DNA of 64,000 bases from Zea mays (lineage: Eukaryota; Streptophyta; Magnoliopsida; Poales; Poaceae), in the NCBI RefSeq assembly GCF_902167145.1, contig NC_050101.1:136058990-136122989 (forward strand). Direction: 5' to 3'. The notes below the pieces were generated by a model that did no database searches, was not told the origin of the DNA, and was given only the letters and a program-made list of their open reading frames with translations. Position 1 is the first letter of the stretch. Each line of letters starts with the position of its first letter. Positions 11,399-22,438 of this stretch are shown piece by piece. A program made the position numbers and the translations under genes.

Positions 11399-12150
11399 GA
11401 GGGTGAAACTCTTTGAAAAGGATCCTACAAGGCAGTTAGCGACATATGTTGAAGTTGTGAAAATAGTAGACCCAATGAAGACAATTGAGTCTTTGTGGGT
11501 GAAATTAATTTGCAAAGATGTATGTAGGGTTGGTAATGGTCTCTAAATTTTACACTAAAATTTAAGGATTGGGTTAGGATCGGGCTCTATTTTTATTCAT
11601 TCTTAAACTAAAATTAATTTAGAACTCTAAGAAAATGCGAAGAAACATTTGGATCACGATCCATTACCACCCCTAGATGTATGAGAAACACAATCATCTA
11701 GATAGTGCTGAAGATATTTTTGAACCGGCTACACAAGTGAATTATAATCCAGATGACCATTTTGCCCAATATTTGGTGCGAGTGGGCAGAGAAGGAGCTG
11801 CAACACAACAATTTTTACGAGGCTATTGAACTGATGAAGCAAGCAACACCCGAGCCCTCTCTTGAGGTTAAGAGGCGGGGTATAATATATTCTATTAGAT
11901 ATATGTTATTTTTTAATTTTCCTGTGTATTTTATACTAGAACACTCATACTAACATTATGATTGATGCAATTGCTACTGAGGAGGATGGGCCTGTTCAAA
12001 TGAAAGTGCACAAATCTTTCAAATTGTGGAGCTTTTATGTTGATATGGAAGAGAGCCTCAGAACCTTAAACTATACCTGTGCGGTTTATGAGAGAATATT
12101 GATTTTACAAATTGCCACTCCATAGTTCTCATTATGCCTATCTTCTTGAG
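11399..12150 (+). pseudogene. SYF1/XAB2 splicing-factor gene fragment
   Basis: Three exons with introns retained. Exon 1 (11399-11524, after a TATAG acceptor) reads RVKLFEKDPTRQLATYVEV...VDPMK. Exon 2 (11676-11879) reads MYEKHNHLDSAEDIFE, then IWCEWAEKELQHNNFYEAIE and EPSLEVKRR. Exon 3 (about 11950-12150, GT donor at 12151) reads GPVQMKVHKSFKLWSFYVDM then CAVYERIL.QIATP and HYAYLLE. These are HAT (half-a-TPR) repeats of the Prp19-complex factor SYF1 (XAB2 in animals), a pre-mRNA splicing protein. The fragment has frameshifts, a nonsense codon after QIATP, and a MITE inserted in the exon. Retained introns show it moved as DNA, not as a cDNA. Confidence 0.8.
11525..11675. mobile_element. hAT-type MITE inside the SYF1 exon
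   Basis: A 151 bp element with terminal inverted repeats TAGGGTTGGTAATGG and (complement of its right end) TAGGGGTGGTAATGG. It is flanked by the 8 bp duplication GATGTATG (11517-11524 and 11676-11683). Removing it joins codons for A-K-M-Y-E-K, which are contiguous in SYF1. The 8 bp duplication and TAGGG ends point to the hAT superfamily. Confidence 0.88.
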
Positions 12151-12560
12151 GTAAGATCTTTCTCCAAAGTCAAATGGTTTTAAAGTCAAATGGTTTTAAG
12201 TGTATTTTCTATATGCACGAACGGTTTAGCGCTCGATAGGCCGCTTTCTCATTCTAGTTTGAATAAAAAAGCGAAGGGGACGAATAGCATAAGCCCACTG
12301 CAAAAGAGGATATGTTATCCTTCTCTAAGGTAGTATCAACAGAAATTAGTCTAAGGTGTACAGCGCACACCAGGTTTCTACAAATCGATGTGATGCAGCA
12401 GCAGCACAGAATGACAGAAGAAAGAAACAAGCTGCAGTTTTCACACATTGCCAGGGAGGTAGGGGGGAAAAATGCAAGGAAGCATGTGACTTTAACAATG
12501 TAATAACTATATTCCACAGCAAATGACGCAATTCACAGTTTCCTGACAAAAAGAACAACA
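12151..12560. other. Spacer between SYF1 and lipoamide dehydrogenase fragments
   Basis: No gene recognised. AAAGTCAAATGGTTTTA occurs twice in tandem near 12165-12200. Open frames on both strands (12254-12517 minus, 12312-12503 plus) show no motif. Confidence 0.35.
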
Positions 12561-12565
12561 AAGAA

Positions 12566-13069
12566 TCTTTTTTGCTTGAGCATGAACTTCATTTTTTGCT
12601 TCTCCAACATACGCTGGAACTGCTTCCGAATCTCTCCATCCATTGATGGGACAACGCCAGGAGCAAATTCCACAACAGTAACCTCAGACCCTAGCCTGTT
12701 CCAAACAGAGCCCATCTCTAAGCCTATGTATCCAGCTCCAACAACCACCAACTTCTTTGGTATTTCTTTAAGAGCAAGAGCAGCAGTAGATGATACAATC
12801 TTTTTCTCGTCTATATGAACTCCAGGGAGCTATCGATTTCACATCCAGCAAGTTCACAGCTACCTCAGAAGGGGAGCCAAGCTTCCTCTCACGTATTCAA
12901 CTTTGTTCTTCTTAAACAGGCCTTCAATACCCTTTGTAAGACCAGCAACAGCCTTGTCTTTCTGCGACATCATGGCAGGCAGGTCTATTTCTAGATTGGA
13001 AAGCTTCACACCATGGTGCGCAAAAGAACTCTTTGCCTCGTGGTACATGTGTGACGAATGGAGAAGAGC
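12566..13069 (-). pseudogene. Mitochondrial lipoamide dehydrogenase (E3) fragment
   Basis: Read on the minus strand after a TTTTAG acceptor: ALLHSSHMYHEAKSSFAHHG, then KLSNLEIDLPAMMSQKDKAV and GLTKGIEGLFKKNKVEYVRG. After a frameshift come SPSEVAVNLLD, then [20 protein letters not shown], then the NAD-binding [20 protein letters not shown] and [19 protein letters not shown]. This follows plant mitochondrial dihydrolipoamide dehydrogenase, the flavoprotein E3 subunit of the pyruvate and 2-oxoglutarate dehydrogenases and of glycine decarboxylase. The segment that should hold the ATGS motif is missing between LLD and VKS. The redox-active disulfide exon upstream is also absent. It is a broken internal fragment. 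Confidence 0.85.
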
Positions 13070-13379
13070 CTAAAATTTTAAAGTACATGGGTCAGCATTA
13101 TTAATTAAGCAACACAAATTTAAGTCTTCTAGCCGCAACGAGGAACTCAGGGGAAATACTACTTGTAGCACCCAAAATTCTATTTTAGAGATTTATTAAA
13201 AGCATTCTTCCAAGATCTAAGTAAAAGTGTTTCCTCATAAAAGATTACAAAAAATGTCTGTATATGAATTAATGGAAACCATATACATATAGGAATGTTC
13301 ACCAAAATGCTAGCATACAAATATCTATTTATAAGGGAAATAGTGCTAGTGCCCTTGTAAAAGATGTGTTTAGAAACCT

Positions 13380-13383
<4 letters not shown>

Positions 13384-13432
<49 letters not shown>
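13384..13432. repeat. (AT)n microsatellite
   Basis: About 24 AT dinucleotides in a row. A shorter TA tract lies at 16168-16191. Confidence 0.95.
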
Positions 13433-13435
<3 letters not shown>

Positions 13436-13892
13436 TGATAAATCATCTCATAATAGAGATGATAGATTATAAATTTTTTTCTTAAAATATATTGTTGCAT
13501 ATTCCAAATATTTGCATAGATAAAGGAATATTATAATAAGAAAATGAATAAACAAATATACTTTTGCATTTGCATGCTAGAGTTTTGTTGTTGATTGTGC
13601 ATCTAATTTGAGTTTGAAAATCTAAAAATATACTTACAAGTGAATTTGGAAAATAGAAAACATAAGAAAACAGGAAAAAGAAAAAAAAAGGAAGGAAGCT
13701 CCTGCCTGTGCTTGGGCCGGAATCTGCTGGCCTCGGCCCAGTAACCTGGTTGCCAGCCCACACCACCTCCGCCTGGCTGGGCTTTGCGCCGACGGGCGGG
13801 TCCCACTCGCTAGTCTCCTGCGTAGCCCAATAGCAGCTAGCGCGTGCTGTCTCACTGGCCGTGGGTCCTCCTTGTCGGAGTCATCTCCTTTA

Positions 13893-14010
13893 GGGCTTGT
13901 TCGGTTATACCCCAATCCATATAGATTGAGGGGGTTCCAATCCCTAGTAAGTCAAAATCTCCCTCAATCCGTATCAATCCCATATGGATTGAAAATAACC
14001 GAACAAGCCC
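13893..14010. mobile_element. Tourist-like (PIF/Harbinger) MITE
   Basis: A 118 bp element with inverted ends GGGCTTGTTCGGTTAT and (complement of right end) GGGCTTGTTCGGTTAT, flanked by TTA on both sides (13890-13892 and 14011-14013). The TTA duplication is the PIF/Harbinger signature. Inner inverted copies of AATCCATAT support a foldback structure. Confidence 0.9.
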
Positions 14011-14126
14011 TTAACGGAACTGTGACGAACTCCGTGGCCGAGAATGTCACCACCGAACGCAAGAGCCCCTCCCGGATTCTTCGCCAATTGATTCTTAACC
14101 CAGAGTATATAACCCGAGGCCGTGGA

Positions 14127-14155
14127 CCCCCCCCCCCCCCCCCCCCCCCCCCCCC
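14127..14155. repeat. Poly-C run of 29 bases
   Basis: An unbroken run of 29 C just downstream of a possible TATA box. Its exact length may not be reliable in any assembly. Confidence 0.95.
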
Positions 14156-14518
14156 TAGCCGCAGGAGCTAGCAATGCGAACACCATAGATAACGTCGTAC
14201 AGAACTCCGCCGCCACGTTCGGATCCGGCCTCGGCTACCGGTTTGAGAAGAAGAGAAGGACACGTAGAAGGTATACGAGGGCAACTGCGGGCGCGAAATC
14301 GAGCGGTTCAACGACAATTTCTCGCAGGAGGCGCGAAATCTGAGGTACTACCTTACTAGCAAATTTTTTTGGATGAAGTTGGCATAGCAATAGCCAGTAG
14401 GTTTTATCCATTTGCTAGTATTTTTCTGTTGCACCTTTGACAACGTTAAACCTTGATATGCTGTTTATCTTGCGATCTCATCCTGCACCCTGACACTGTT
14501 CTATACATGCACTTGCAG

Positions 14519-15250
14519 ATACACTACACTCCTGGAACAACTATGCTCGAACTCCTCAAATATACCAGAGTAGACGGATGTGTGCTTGGTAGCTTCATGC
14601 TGCATGAGAAGGAAGCAAGGGAGCAGACAGCTCCAGAAGTTTAAGCTGCGCAGGGCATGTGCTGTCAAAATCTGACAGTGTAGTGATGGACAAAATCATC
14701 AGTTCATCACCGAGACATACAGTCTGACTTTAGAAGATACAGAATCTCAACCGGGAGAAGAACCGGGCTTCATGGCAAGACTTTGGGTACCTGGCTAGCT
14801 TAGCTTCCACCAGAAACAGAAAGAAAGAATGTTATCGCTGTGGAACCCAGGCTCGTGGCAAGAAAAACAAGGATATTGTGAAGGCTACACCATCTCTAAC
14901 TCGAGAATACCATCCCAAGGCTCCTCCAAACCAGAAGTCTGCTTCAGATGGCCAACAACGATGCTGGAAGAAGGTTGAGGTCGCCCCAACTGAAAAACCA
15001 CAACCAGAAACTGTTGCCAGCGCCTCGTCAAAAGCAGCACCTGAGGGGCATCAACAAGGAGGTAAAACTGTAAAAGTACCTTGGCGCACAGTGCATCAGG
15101 AGATCTTGAGATGACTTGTGATTGTGAAGAACAGAAGGTTGTTGGGAAAGCCTGTTCACCTGCGGTCATTTCGACAAGTAAAGGCTGCTCAGAACCCTTG
15201 CCTGGTGTTGTTGCTGTTGGCTCAGTCCTGATCCCGATTACGATGTCCAA
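14519..15250 (+). other. Transcript-like segment, unidentified
   Basis: Follows a CTTGCAG acceptor-like site (14513-14519). Short plus-strand frames at 14545-14644 and 14878-15114 are richer in coding-like composition than the flanks. A partial KKECYRCG, as in a zinc knuckle, is seen near 14822-14845. No family recognised. It could be a piece of gag leader, a captured host exon, or noncoding LTR sequence. Confidence 0.25.
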
Positions 15251-15633
15251 TTAGTAGATCCAAAGGCATCTTTTTTTTTAACCTGAACGAATCAAGGCGT
15301 CTCTTGTAAATAACACGGTTCCATTCTGAGCTTCTGATCTTGGGTTCCATTCTGAGCTTCTAACCATGGTATGAGCCGCCTTCTTGCAACCTAGGAATCA
15401 CTTATCTTAGAATGTGGAAGGTTCAGGTTATCTTTTGACCTTTTCCGCATCGTTCCTCTTGAATCTTCAGTTGTCATGTCTGAGCCTTTTGGTTACCCTA
15501 GTCTCTGGAAGGGAAAAAATAAAATAAAATACAGGATGTGGTGATGTGCTCAAACTTCTGGCCAAGTGTTTAGCGGAGTTGGCAGCATGTTATGTCGAAA
15601 TGTTTTCTTTGTTAGAATGATATATGCTGAGTA

Positions 15634-15853
15634 CTATATCCGTTCATAAATATATGACACGTTGATTTTTTTTCGAAAATTTTTACCACTCGTCTTATTC
15701 AAATATTTATTAAAAAATATAAAATTTTAAGTCAAACACAATCTAACTTAAGTGATAAAATAAATCAAAGAAATAATAACTTATTATTTTTTAAATAAGA
15801 CGAGTGGTCATTGTTTTTTAAAGTCAACAGTGTCATATATTTATGAACGGAGT
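15634..15853. mobile_element. Stowaway-like MITE
   Basis: About 220 bp with long inverted ends built on TCCGTTCATAAATATATGAC (left at 15638, complement at right about 15832-15852). The interior is AT-rich and also partly inverted (ACTCGTCTTATT and AATAAGACGAGT). TA at both edges fits the Tc1/mariner Stowaway group. The first bases of the left end have drifted, so exact limits are uncertain. Confidence 0.75.
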
Positions 15854-16309
15854 GAATAACTCCTTGGTGGCATACTCTGTTGTTAAATCTAGACTTGTCC
15901 CCATCGTGCATTGATTAAGCAAGACTGATTTATGATTTACAGATAGGAGTGGTTTGGTGCCCCGTTTTGAGATAACTAAAGACGAAGGCCGAATACGGGC
16001 GCCTGGGATGGATTCCAGCAATATCTACCTGTTTTGTGATACTAGATCGTTTTCTTTTCTCCAATTTTAACCTATTATGATAATATTTTGCACTCATAAA
16101 CACTATGCAACGGCATGAATGCAACAATCGAAACTTATCTAGGATTTTATTTTACTATGCAAAAAACTTATATATATATATATATATATAATAAAATAAC
16201 TCTTCATTATTTAGAAAAAAGAGAGGAAAACAGGTAAAGGAGAGGGTAACATCTGAATTTGGTGAATATTAGAAAAGAAATTTTATACCCTCAAATTTAG
16301 GGTGTTACA

Positions 16310-17415
16310 AGCACCGCCTTCGCCTGTTCTAGTCAATAATGGACATCGACGAGGAAGGCATCGCGATCTCCCATTTCCCTGGCCACCGTTGCTACCCGAG
16401 TCTCACCGAATTCGTAGGAACGAATGGAGGGCGGATCGCGACCGTAGACCACCCAGAACGACGTCTCGTGTAATGATGATCGGTAGGTTGTACTGTAGAC
16501 GTACTTAGCCCACGACAGCCAGCGAAGCCACTGTCGTGGACGATCGCCTGTGAAGCAGGGCAGGTACATGACGATGACGCGGTTAGCAGCTTCCGTCTGG
16601 TCATTCGTCTAGGGATGGAAGGCAGAGGACATGTGCAGCTTTGTGCCCATGAGGTGCATGAGCTCGCGCCAGAATGCCGATGTGAACATAGGGTCGCGAT
16701 CGGACACGATGGACTGCGGAATGCCGTGGAGATGAACGATGTCGGTGAAGAATGCTTGCGCCACGAACTCAGCGGTGTACGGGTGCGCCAACGGGATGAA
16801 GTGGCAGTACATGCTGAAGTAGTCGACGACGGAGAGGATGACCATCTTCCCATGTACCCGGGACATCGCCTCCACGAAGTCCATGCCGATGTCTGCCCAG
16901 ACGATGGCGAGCACCGGCAACGGTTGCAGCAAGCCGGCCGGGTGCAAGTGTTCCAACTTGTACCTCTGACAAGTCGTGCATGCGCGCATGAAGTCCTGCA
17001 TCAGTCAACGCATGTTTGGAAAATGGATGTCGCGGTGGAGGCGGTGTAGCGTGCGGTGGACGCCCTCGTGTCCGTTGTTGTGGACGACCGTTAGGATCTC
17101 CTGCATGAGTGGTGCTGCAGGCAGTATGTACAGGCGTCCGTTGTAGGTGACCATGTCGTCGACCATTGCCCACGGCGTCGTGTGTGTGTGCCGGCGTGGA
17201 CCTCATCATGGATGGCGACTAGGGTTAGATCAGTGGCCTGGGCGTGCCGTAGGCGCGCGATGATGTCGAAGAGGGGTGCCGAGATTGCCAGCAACTCGCC
17301 ATCGATGGTGTCGCGGCGGGAGAGGGCGTCGACGATGGTGTTTTTTGCGCCTGACCTATACTCCATAGAAAAATCGAACCCCAAGAGTTTGCCGACCCAG
17401 TGGTGATGGGGTATC
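16310..17415 (-). pseudogene. Ty3/gypsy fragment, piece A: RNase H end and integrase
   Basis: Read on the minus strand: HHHWVGKLLGFDFSMEYRSG and ALSRRD at the end of RNase H, then integrase with CTTCQRYK (zinc site), WADIGMDFVEAM (first catalytic D), SVVDYFS, IVSDRDPMF (second D), then WLRWLSWAKYVYSTTYRSSL and YGRDPP. Stops and frameshifts occur throughout. The frame is cut in mid integrase at 16310 by the adjacent LTR-like block. The upstream RNase H continues at 39104, beyond the 21.7 kb S3/S4/S5 insertion. It looks like a chromovirus of the Reina type, but this is tentative. Confidence 0.85.
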
Positions 17416-17968
17416 TGAAAGTCGCCAGGCGAATATGCGAAACCTAAAAATATAACTTTAAACCCAGACTTGATCCCTTGATTTGCGGTTAGAACAAGAT
17501 AAAAAAATATCGGAGTATAAAACTAAGTCCTTTGCTTGCCAAGAGTATTGCTTTTTAAAGAATGCGAAATTAACAAAAAGCAACACAACTAAAATATCTA
17601 TGAAGATTAAAGCAAGTGAGCTTAGATAAGAAGAGGAAATACACAAGTTCTTTCTTGCAAGGCGTTGCTTCTAAATATGAGAATTTAACTTGAAGCAACA
17701 CAAAGTAATATCAACAAAGAATAGTGCAAGAGAACTTAGAGAGGGAGAAGACAAACAAATCACAAGTAATAAACACAAGTGACACAGGTGATTTGTTTTA
17801 CCGAGGATCGGTTCACCAAGAACCTAATCCCCGTTGAGGAGTCCACTAAGGATGGGCCTTTTTCAACCCTTTCCCACTCTCCAATGGTCACCAAGACCGG
17901 CGAGTGTTCCTTCTTCTTTGTCAACAAAAGACCGAAGTCTCTGCAAGGCCAACCACAAAGATAAGGGG

Positions 17969-19413
17969 TGAAAGTTGCCTAGAGGGGGGGGGGGTGGATA
18001 GGCGAAACATGAAAATTATAACTTTACACCCCAACTAGATCTCTTGATTAGTGGTTAGAACAAGATACACAATTATCGGAGTATAAAAAACTAAGTCCTT
18101 TGCTTGTAAAGAGTATTGCCTTCAAATAATGCGGAATTGATAAATCAATACAACTAATAGGTCAATGGAGAATAAAGCAAGAGGGCTTAGATAAGAAGGG
18201 CAATAACACAAGTTCTTTCTTGCAAGGCGTTGCTTCTCTAAATGTGATTTTAACTTGAAGCAACACAAAAAGATATTAGCGGAGAGTAGCGCAAGAGAAC
18301 TTAGAATGAGGGAAAACAAACAAATCACAAGCAATAAACACAAGAGACACAGGTGATTTGTTTTACCGAGATTCGGCCCTCGAAGACCTAGTCCCCGTTG
18401 AGGAGTCCACTAAGGACGGGTCTCTTTCAACCCTTTCCCTCTCTCCACCGATCCCAAAGATCGGCGAGCTCTTCTTCTTCTCAAGGATCACTTAAGACAC
18501 CGCAAGGATCACCACACTCTTTGGTGTCTCTTGCTAGCTTTACAAGCCTCCAAAACTTTGGAGGAAGTTCAATGGGAGTCAAAACTCCACGCACAAATGA
18601 ACGCAAGATGTAGCACACACTTTCTCTCAATGAATCTCACAAGGCACTAGAGCTAAACTCTCACAAGAGGCTTTCTTTTGCTCGCTCTCTCTTTTGTGGC
18701 ACTTGTGTGGTTTGTAGTGGTCTAAATCTTGTGTATAGGATGGATCAATGAATATAGGTGGTTGGGAGGGCTTGAATATGTCAACTATATGACTTGGAAT
18801 GTTTCTTGGGCTCCCACCCCTTGAAGTTGCTCGCTCTCTCTTTTGTGACTTGGAATGTTGCTTGGGCTCCCACCCCTTGAATCTTGTCGTTAGGGCTTGG
18901 AGCTGGTCGACCGTTGGAGGCTTTGTCCTCATGTGACACCGGACAGTCCGGTGTCACACCGGACAATCCGGTGTCCCTTTAACCTGCTGCTATGACATCT
19001 ACTGCGTTCACTGTTCTGTACTGTTTACAGTCAGAGTCGACCGTTGCGCGCAGATAGTCGTTGCTCCGCTGGTGCACCGGACAGTGTGGTGGCACACCGG
19101 ACAGTCCGGTGAATTATAGCGGAGCTGCGCCTGGGAAACCCGAAGCTGCAGAGTTGGAGTTGATTCATCCTGGTGCACCGGACACTGTCCGGTGGCACAC
19201 CAGACAGTCCGGTGCGCCAGACCAGGGAACACTTCGGTTTCCTTTTTGCTCCTTTCTTTTGAAGCCTAACTTGTTCTTTTTATTGGTTTGTGTTGAACCT
19301 TTGGCACCTTTAGAATGTATGATCTAGAGCAAACTAGTTAGTCCAATTATTTGTGTTGGGCAATTCAACCACCAAAATTATTTAGGAAAAGGTTTGACCC
19401 TATTTCCCTTTCA
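17969..19413 (-). repeat. S4 3' LTR, promoter region rearranged
   Basis: About 98 percent alike by eye to the 5' LTR over the first 800 bases. At 18781-18890 it lacks the TATTTATA-containing stretch present at 37330-37430 in the partner. In its place it has a second copy of a 33-base stretch beginning GACTTGGAATGTT. Palindromes are present at 18943-18970, 19074-19110 and 19171-19213. Confidence 0.85.
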
Positions 19414-22400
19414 ATCTCCCTCTTTTTGGTGATTGATGCCAACACAAACCAAAGCAAATATATAAACGCATAATTGAACTAGTTTGCATAAGGTAAGTGC
19501 AAAGGTTGCTTGGAATTAAACCAATTTACATTTCATAAGACATGCATGGATTGCTTTCTTCATTTAACATTGTGGACCACGGGACCACGCTTGCACCACT
19601 TGTTTTGTTTTTGCAAACTCTTTTGGAAATTTTTTTCAAAGTCTTTTTGCAAATAGTCAAAGGTAAATGAATAAGATTTTAGAAGCATTTTCAAGATTTG
19701 AAATTTTCTCCCCCTGTTTCAAATGCTTTTCCTTTGACTAAACAAAACTCCCCCTCAATGAAATTCTCCTCTTAGTGTTCAAAGGGTTTTTAGATATTAA
19801 TTTTGAAAGGGGTTATACCAATTTGAAAATTCTATCAAAAATAAGATACCAATTGAAAAACCTTCTTTTAATACAAATTTGAAAGATTTCATTTTTGAAA
19901 TTGGTGGTGGTGCGGTCCTTTTGCTTTGGGCTAATACTTTCTCCCCCTTTGGCATGAATCGCCAAAAACGGATACTTGTGAGTGAAATATAAGCCCTTTT
20001 TACTTTCTCTCCCCCTTTGGCAAACATTATATGAGTGAAGATTATACCAAACTGGAGAGCTGGTGGAATACCGGCAAGGAAGGATAATACCGAAGATGTA
20101 GAGTGGAAGCGATGTCTTTGCCGAATACTCCATTTCCCTTTCAATCTAAGACTTAATACACAAGATGCTCATGGAAACATATTAGTCTTAGCCTTGGCAC
20201 AATAGAGATAGGAAATATGCAAATGTACTAAAGGAAAGAGATATGATTAAAAGGATATGTCAATTAAGCTTAAACAGTTCTATATAATATAGATTGCTCC
20301 TCCTAAATATGTGCCTTGAGAGGAATACAGATTTTGGCCTTAAATGCCAAGTGCACATAATTAGGTTAATGAGAACATATCTTTATCATAGAAACTGTGA
20401 AGTGCAATGTGTCATAATAAAAGTGTGATGCTTACGACAAACTATGCACTTATGAAAGCATGTTGGAATCATTTTAAGCATTTACCCTTAAGGATTTCAA
20501 AGAGACTTAAGGACCCTCCACCTTTGAAACGAAGGTAGCTTATCCTCGTTACAAGGTTAAGCTTTAAGCTCTCTGACAATAAAATCACTTCACCTAGTTG
20601 CAACAAAAGTGCATTAATGCAAGAATGAAAAATTTTGAGATGTTAAACTAGGTATGAATCAGGGATATGCATAGACATGCTTTCTCTTCCTTTTATACAA
20701 GATATGCAAGAAATGTATAGAAAAGGAAGATTTAGGTACATGTAAAAATGAGAGGAAGTAGTTTTACCCTTTTGTACCTTCACATAGAGACGCTCTCTTC
20801 ATTGTGCTTTGTCCTTAGTCTTAGTTACTTAAGACCTAAATTCAAGACAGTGTATGGAAATATTTTGCATAAGAGAGAGTTCTACAACTAGTGAACTTTT
20901 TCTAAGTCATTGTTATTATATATCAAGTAGATCACAAATTGCATAAATATATCATGAATTCTCCTTTTAACTTAGTGCATATCAAGAGATATCGATTGAA
21001 ATTATAAGAGGCACTAAGAAGCATAAGTGTTGATTGAGGTTATTCAATGATCAAACACACAACAGATGCGATCAAAAGAACAATATAGGCATTAGATTAT
21101 CAAACAAGCTTAAAATAGGAGAAATCAGTAAATATGCTACCTTAACAATGAAAGCTACAATCCTTGATAAAGGTGACATTACTTTACCAAGATGGATTGA
21201 TATGAAGTAGCATACTTCATGAGAAAAAAGTTCCCAAACATGAGACTATATAAGATTACTAAGATAAAGTGTTAGTCTCAATATAATCAAGATTTAGACA
21301 TGAGACAATTTATGCCTAGTATTCTCACAATGAAAAAGATTTAGAATGCTCACAACCACACCATTGATGGGAACTATTTTTGATTAATAAGATGAGTTCC
21401 CATACCTTTGCTTTTACCTTTCTTCCTTTGGGTAAAGAGTAATCTTTAGGCTTGCGGCTTGCACTTACTCTCTTGTAGATTTTCATAAGTAAGATCAAGA
21501 GATATGTCATTAGTATCACAAGCACTAGTTTCCCTTTGTGTAATCATTTTGATAAGAAATGGAAAATGGATTACTAAAGCATGAAAACTTTATAATATGA
21601 ACTAGGTTATTCCGTGATGTATGCTTAATAAAACAAGCATAGTTAATTCTTTAAGATTATGGGAATAAATCTAATTCATAACATGGAGAGCGATAAATTT
21701 AAAAGAATCACATCCAATTTAAGCAAGAGGCAAAACAAATAAATCATTGGATTGACTTTTCTTTTCATGTTAGATTCCGCATCTCCAAAGAGAAACTTAT
21801 TCTCTACATGTGAGACTACTTAGGTTATTTAGACAAAAACATTAGTCTCACGATTTCTAGATATAAAGAGAGATTCCCTTTATAAGTGTCCTAAGGAATT
21901 GAATTCCTTACGTGACACCTTATTCTTTTAAGAACATGGAATATCTCTCTATATCTAGAACATGGCAATAATAGGATGATTAGTGAAAAGCATGCCATGA
22001 GATACTTACAACAATTTAAAGCATGTAGATTGCCATGGTATAGAAACGATGAATATACAATCTACCATATGAGAGGAATTTCTTCAAAGAATGGTGACAT
22101 AATTTAAAAACATTTGAAGTGATTTCTTTTTCTATGTGACTACACAAGACACATAAGAAATGATAATTTAAGATACTTGCACTTAAAAGCATAATTGTTA
22201 CCATCCTTTGACTTCCTTCCATGTTGTAGGCCTTGACTTTTCGGCATAGGATTAATTCTTTATTTCCTACAACATTGTTATCTTCCCCGAGATGATATGA
22301 GTTTTAGATATAACAATTCAAAATAACTTTGGGTCAATCTTGGATATAGATCATTGAAGATTGATAGCTTGAGTTAATTGAATTGACTCTCTCAAGCACC

Positions 22401-22438
22401 CCAAAGCTTCATACCATCTCCTTTTCCTGTAAAGCTTG
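19414..22438 (-). other. S4 long 3' noncoding region
   Basis: AT-rich, with stops in all frames. The part next to the LTR (19414-20150) is closely similar to 41225-41950 of S6, with polypurine tracts (CTCCCCC on the plus strand) near 19712, 19750, 19940 and 20010. Further in, two 38-base segments with GAGACT...AGTCTC ends occur at 21242-21279 and 21812-21849. Small open frames (for example 19797-20144) sit on this conserved noncoding block and are not credible genes. Confidence 0.75.

Larger units (their letters stand above)
13164..16309. repeat. Probable long gypsy-type LTR (solo or truncated element)
   Basis: A 3146 bp block starting TGTAGCACCCAAAATTC and ending AATTTAGGGTGTTACA. TGTARCACCC ends and a length near 3 kb are typical of Tekay/Del-type Ty3/gypsy LTRs. 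GAGTATATAACCC at about 14103 could be its TATA box, which would make it plus strand. No matching 5 bp duplication flanks it (CTACT left, AGCAC right). Its right edge cuts the gypsy integrase at 16310 while its left edge abuts unrelated gene fragments, so a recombination or truncation is likely. The interior holds two MITEs, an AT microsatellite and a C run. Confidence 0.5.

Noticed and set aside
10725..13069. A functional lipoate operon-like or fused gene
   Set aside because: The pieces lie on opposite strands, are partial and frameshifted, and a splicing-factor fragment lies between them.
13164..16309. Treating the LTR-like block as the 3' LTR of the adjacent gypsy fragment
   Set aside because: The gypsy frame stops in mid integrase at the junction, with no integrase tail or polypurine tract, so the two do not form a normal element end.
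19797..20144. 115-residue minus-strand frame in S4, and its relative at 41599-41934 in S6
   Set aside because: Similarity between them reflects the shared noncoding 3' block with polypurine tracts. The frames differ in register and have no domain.
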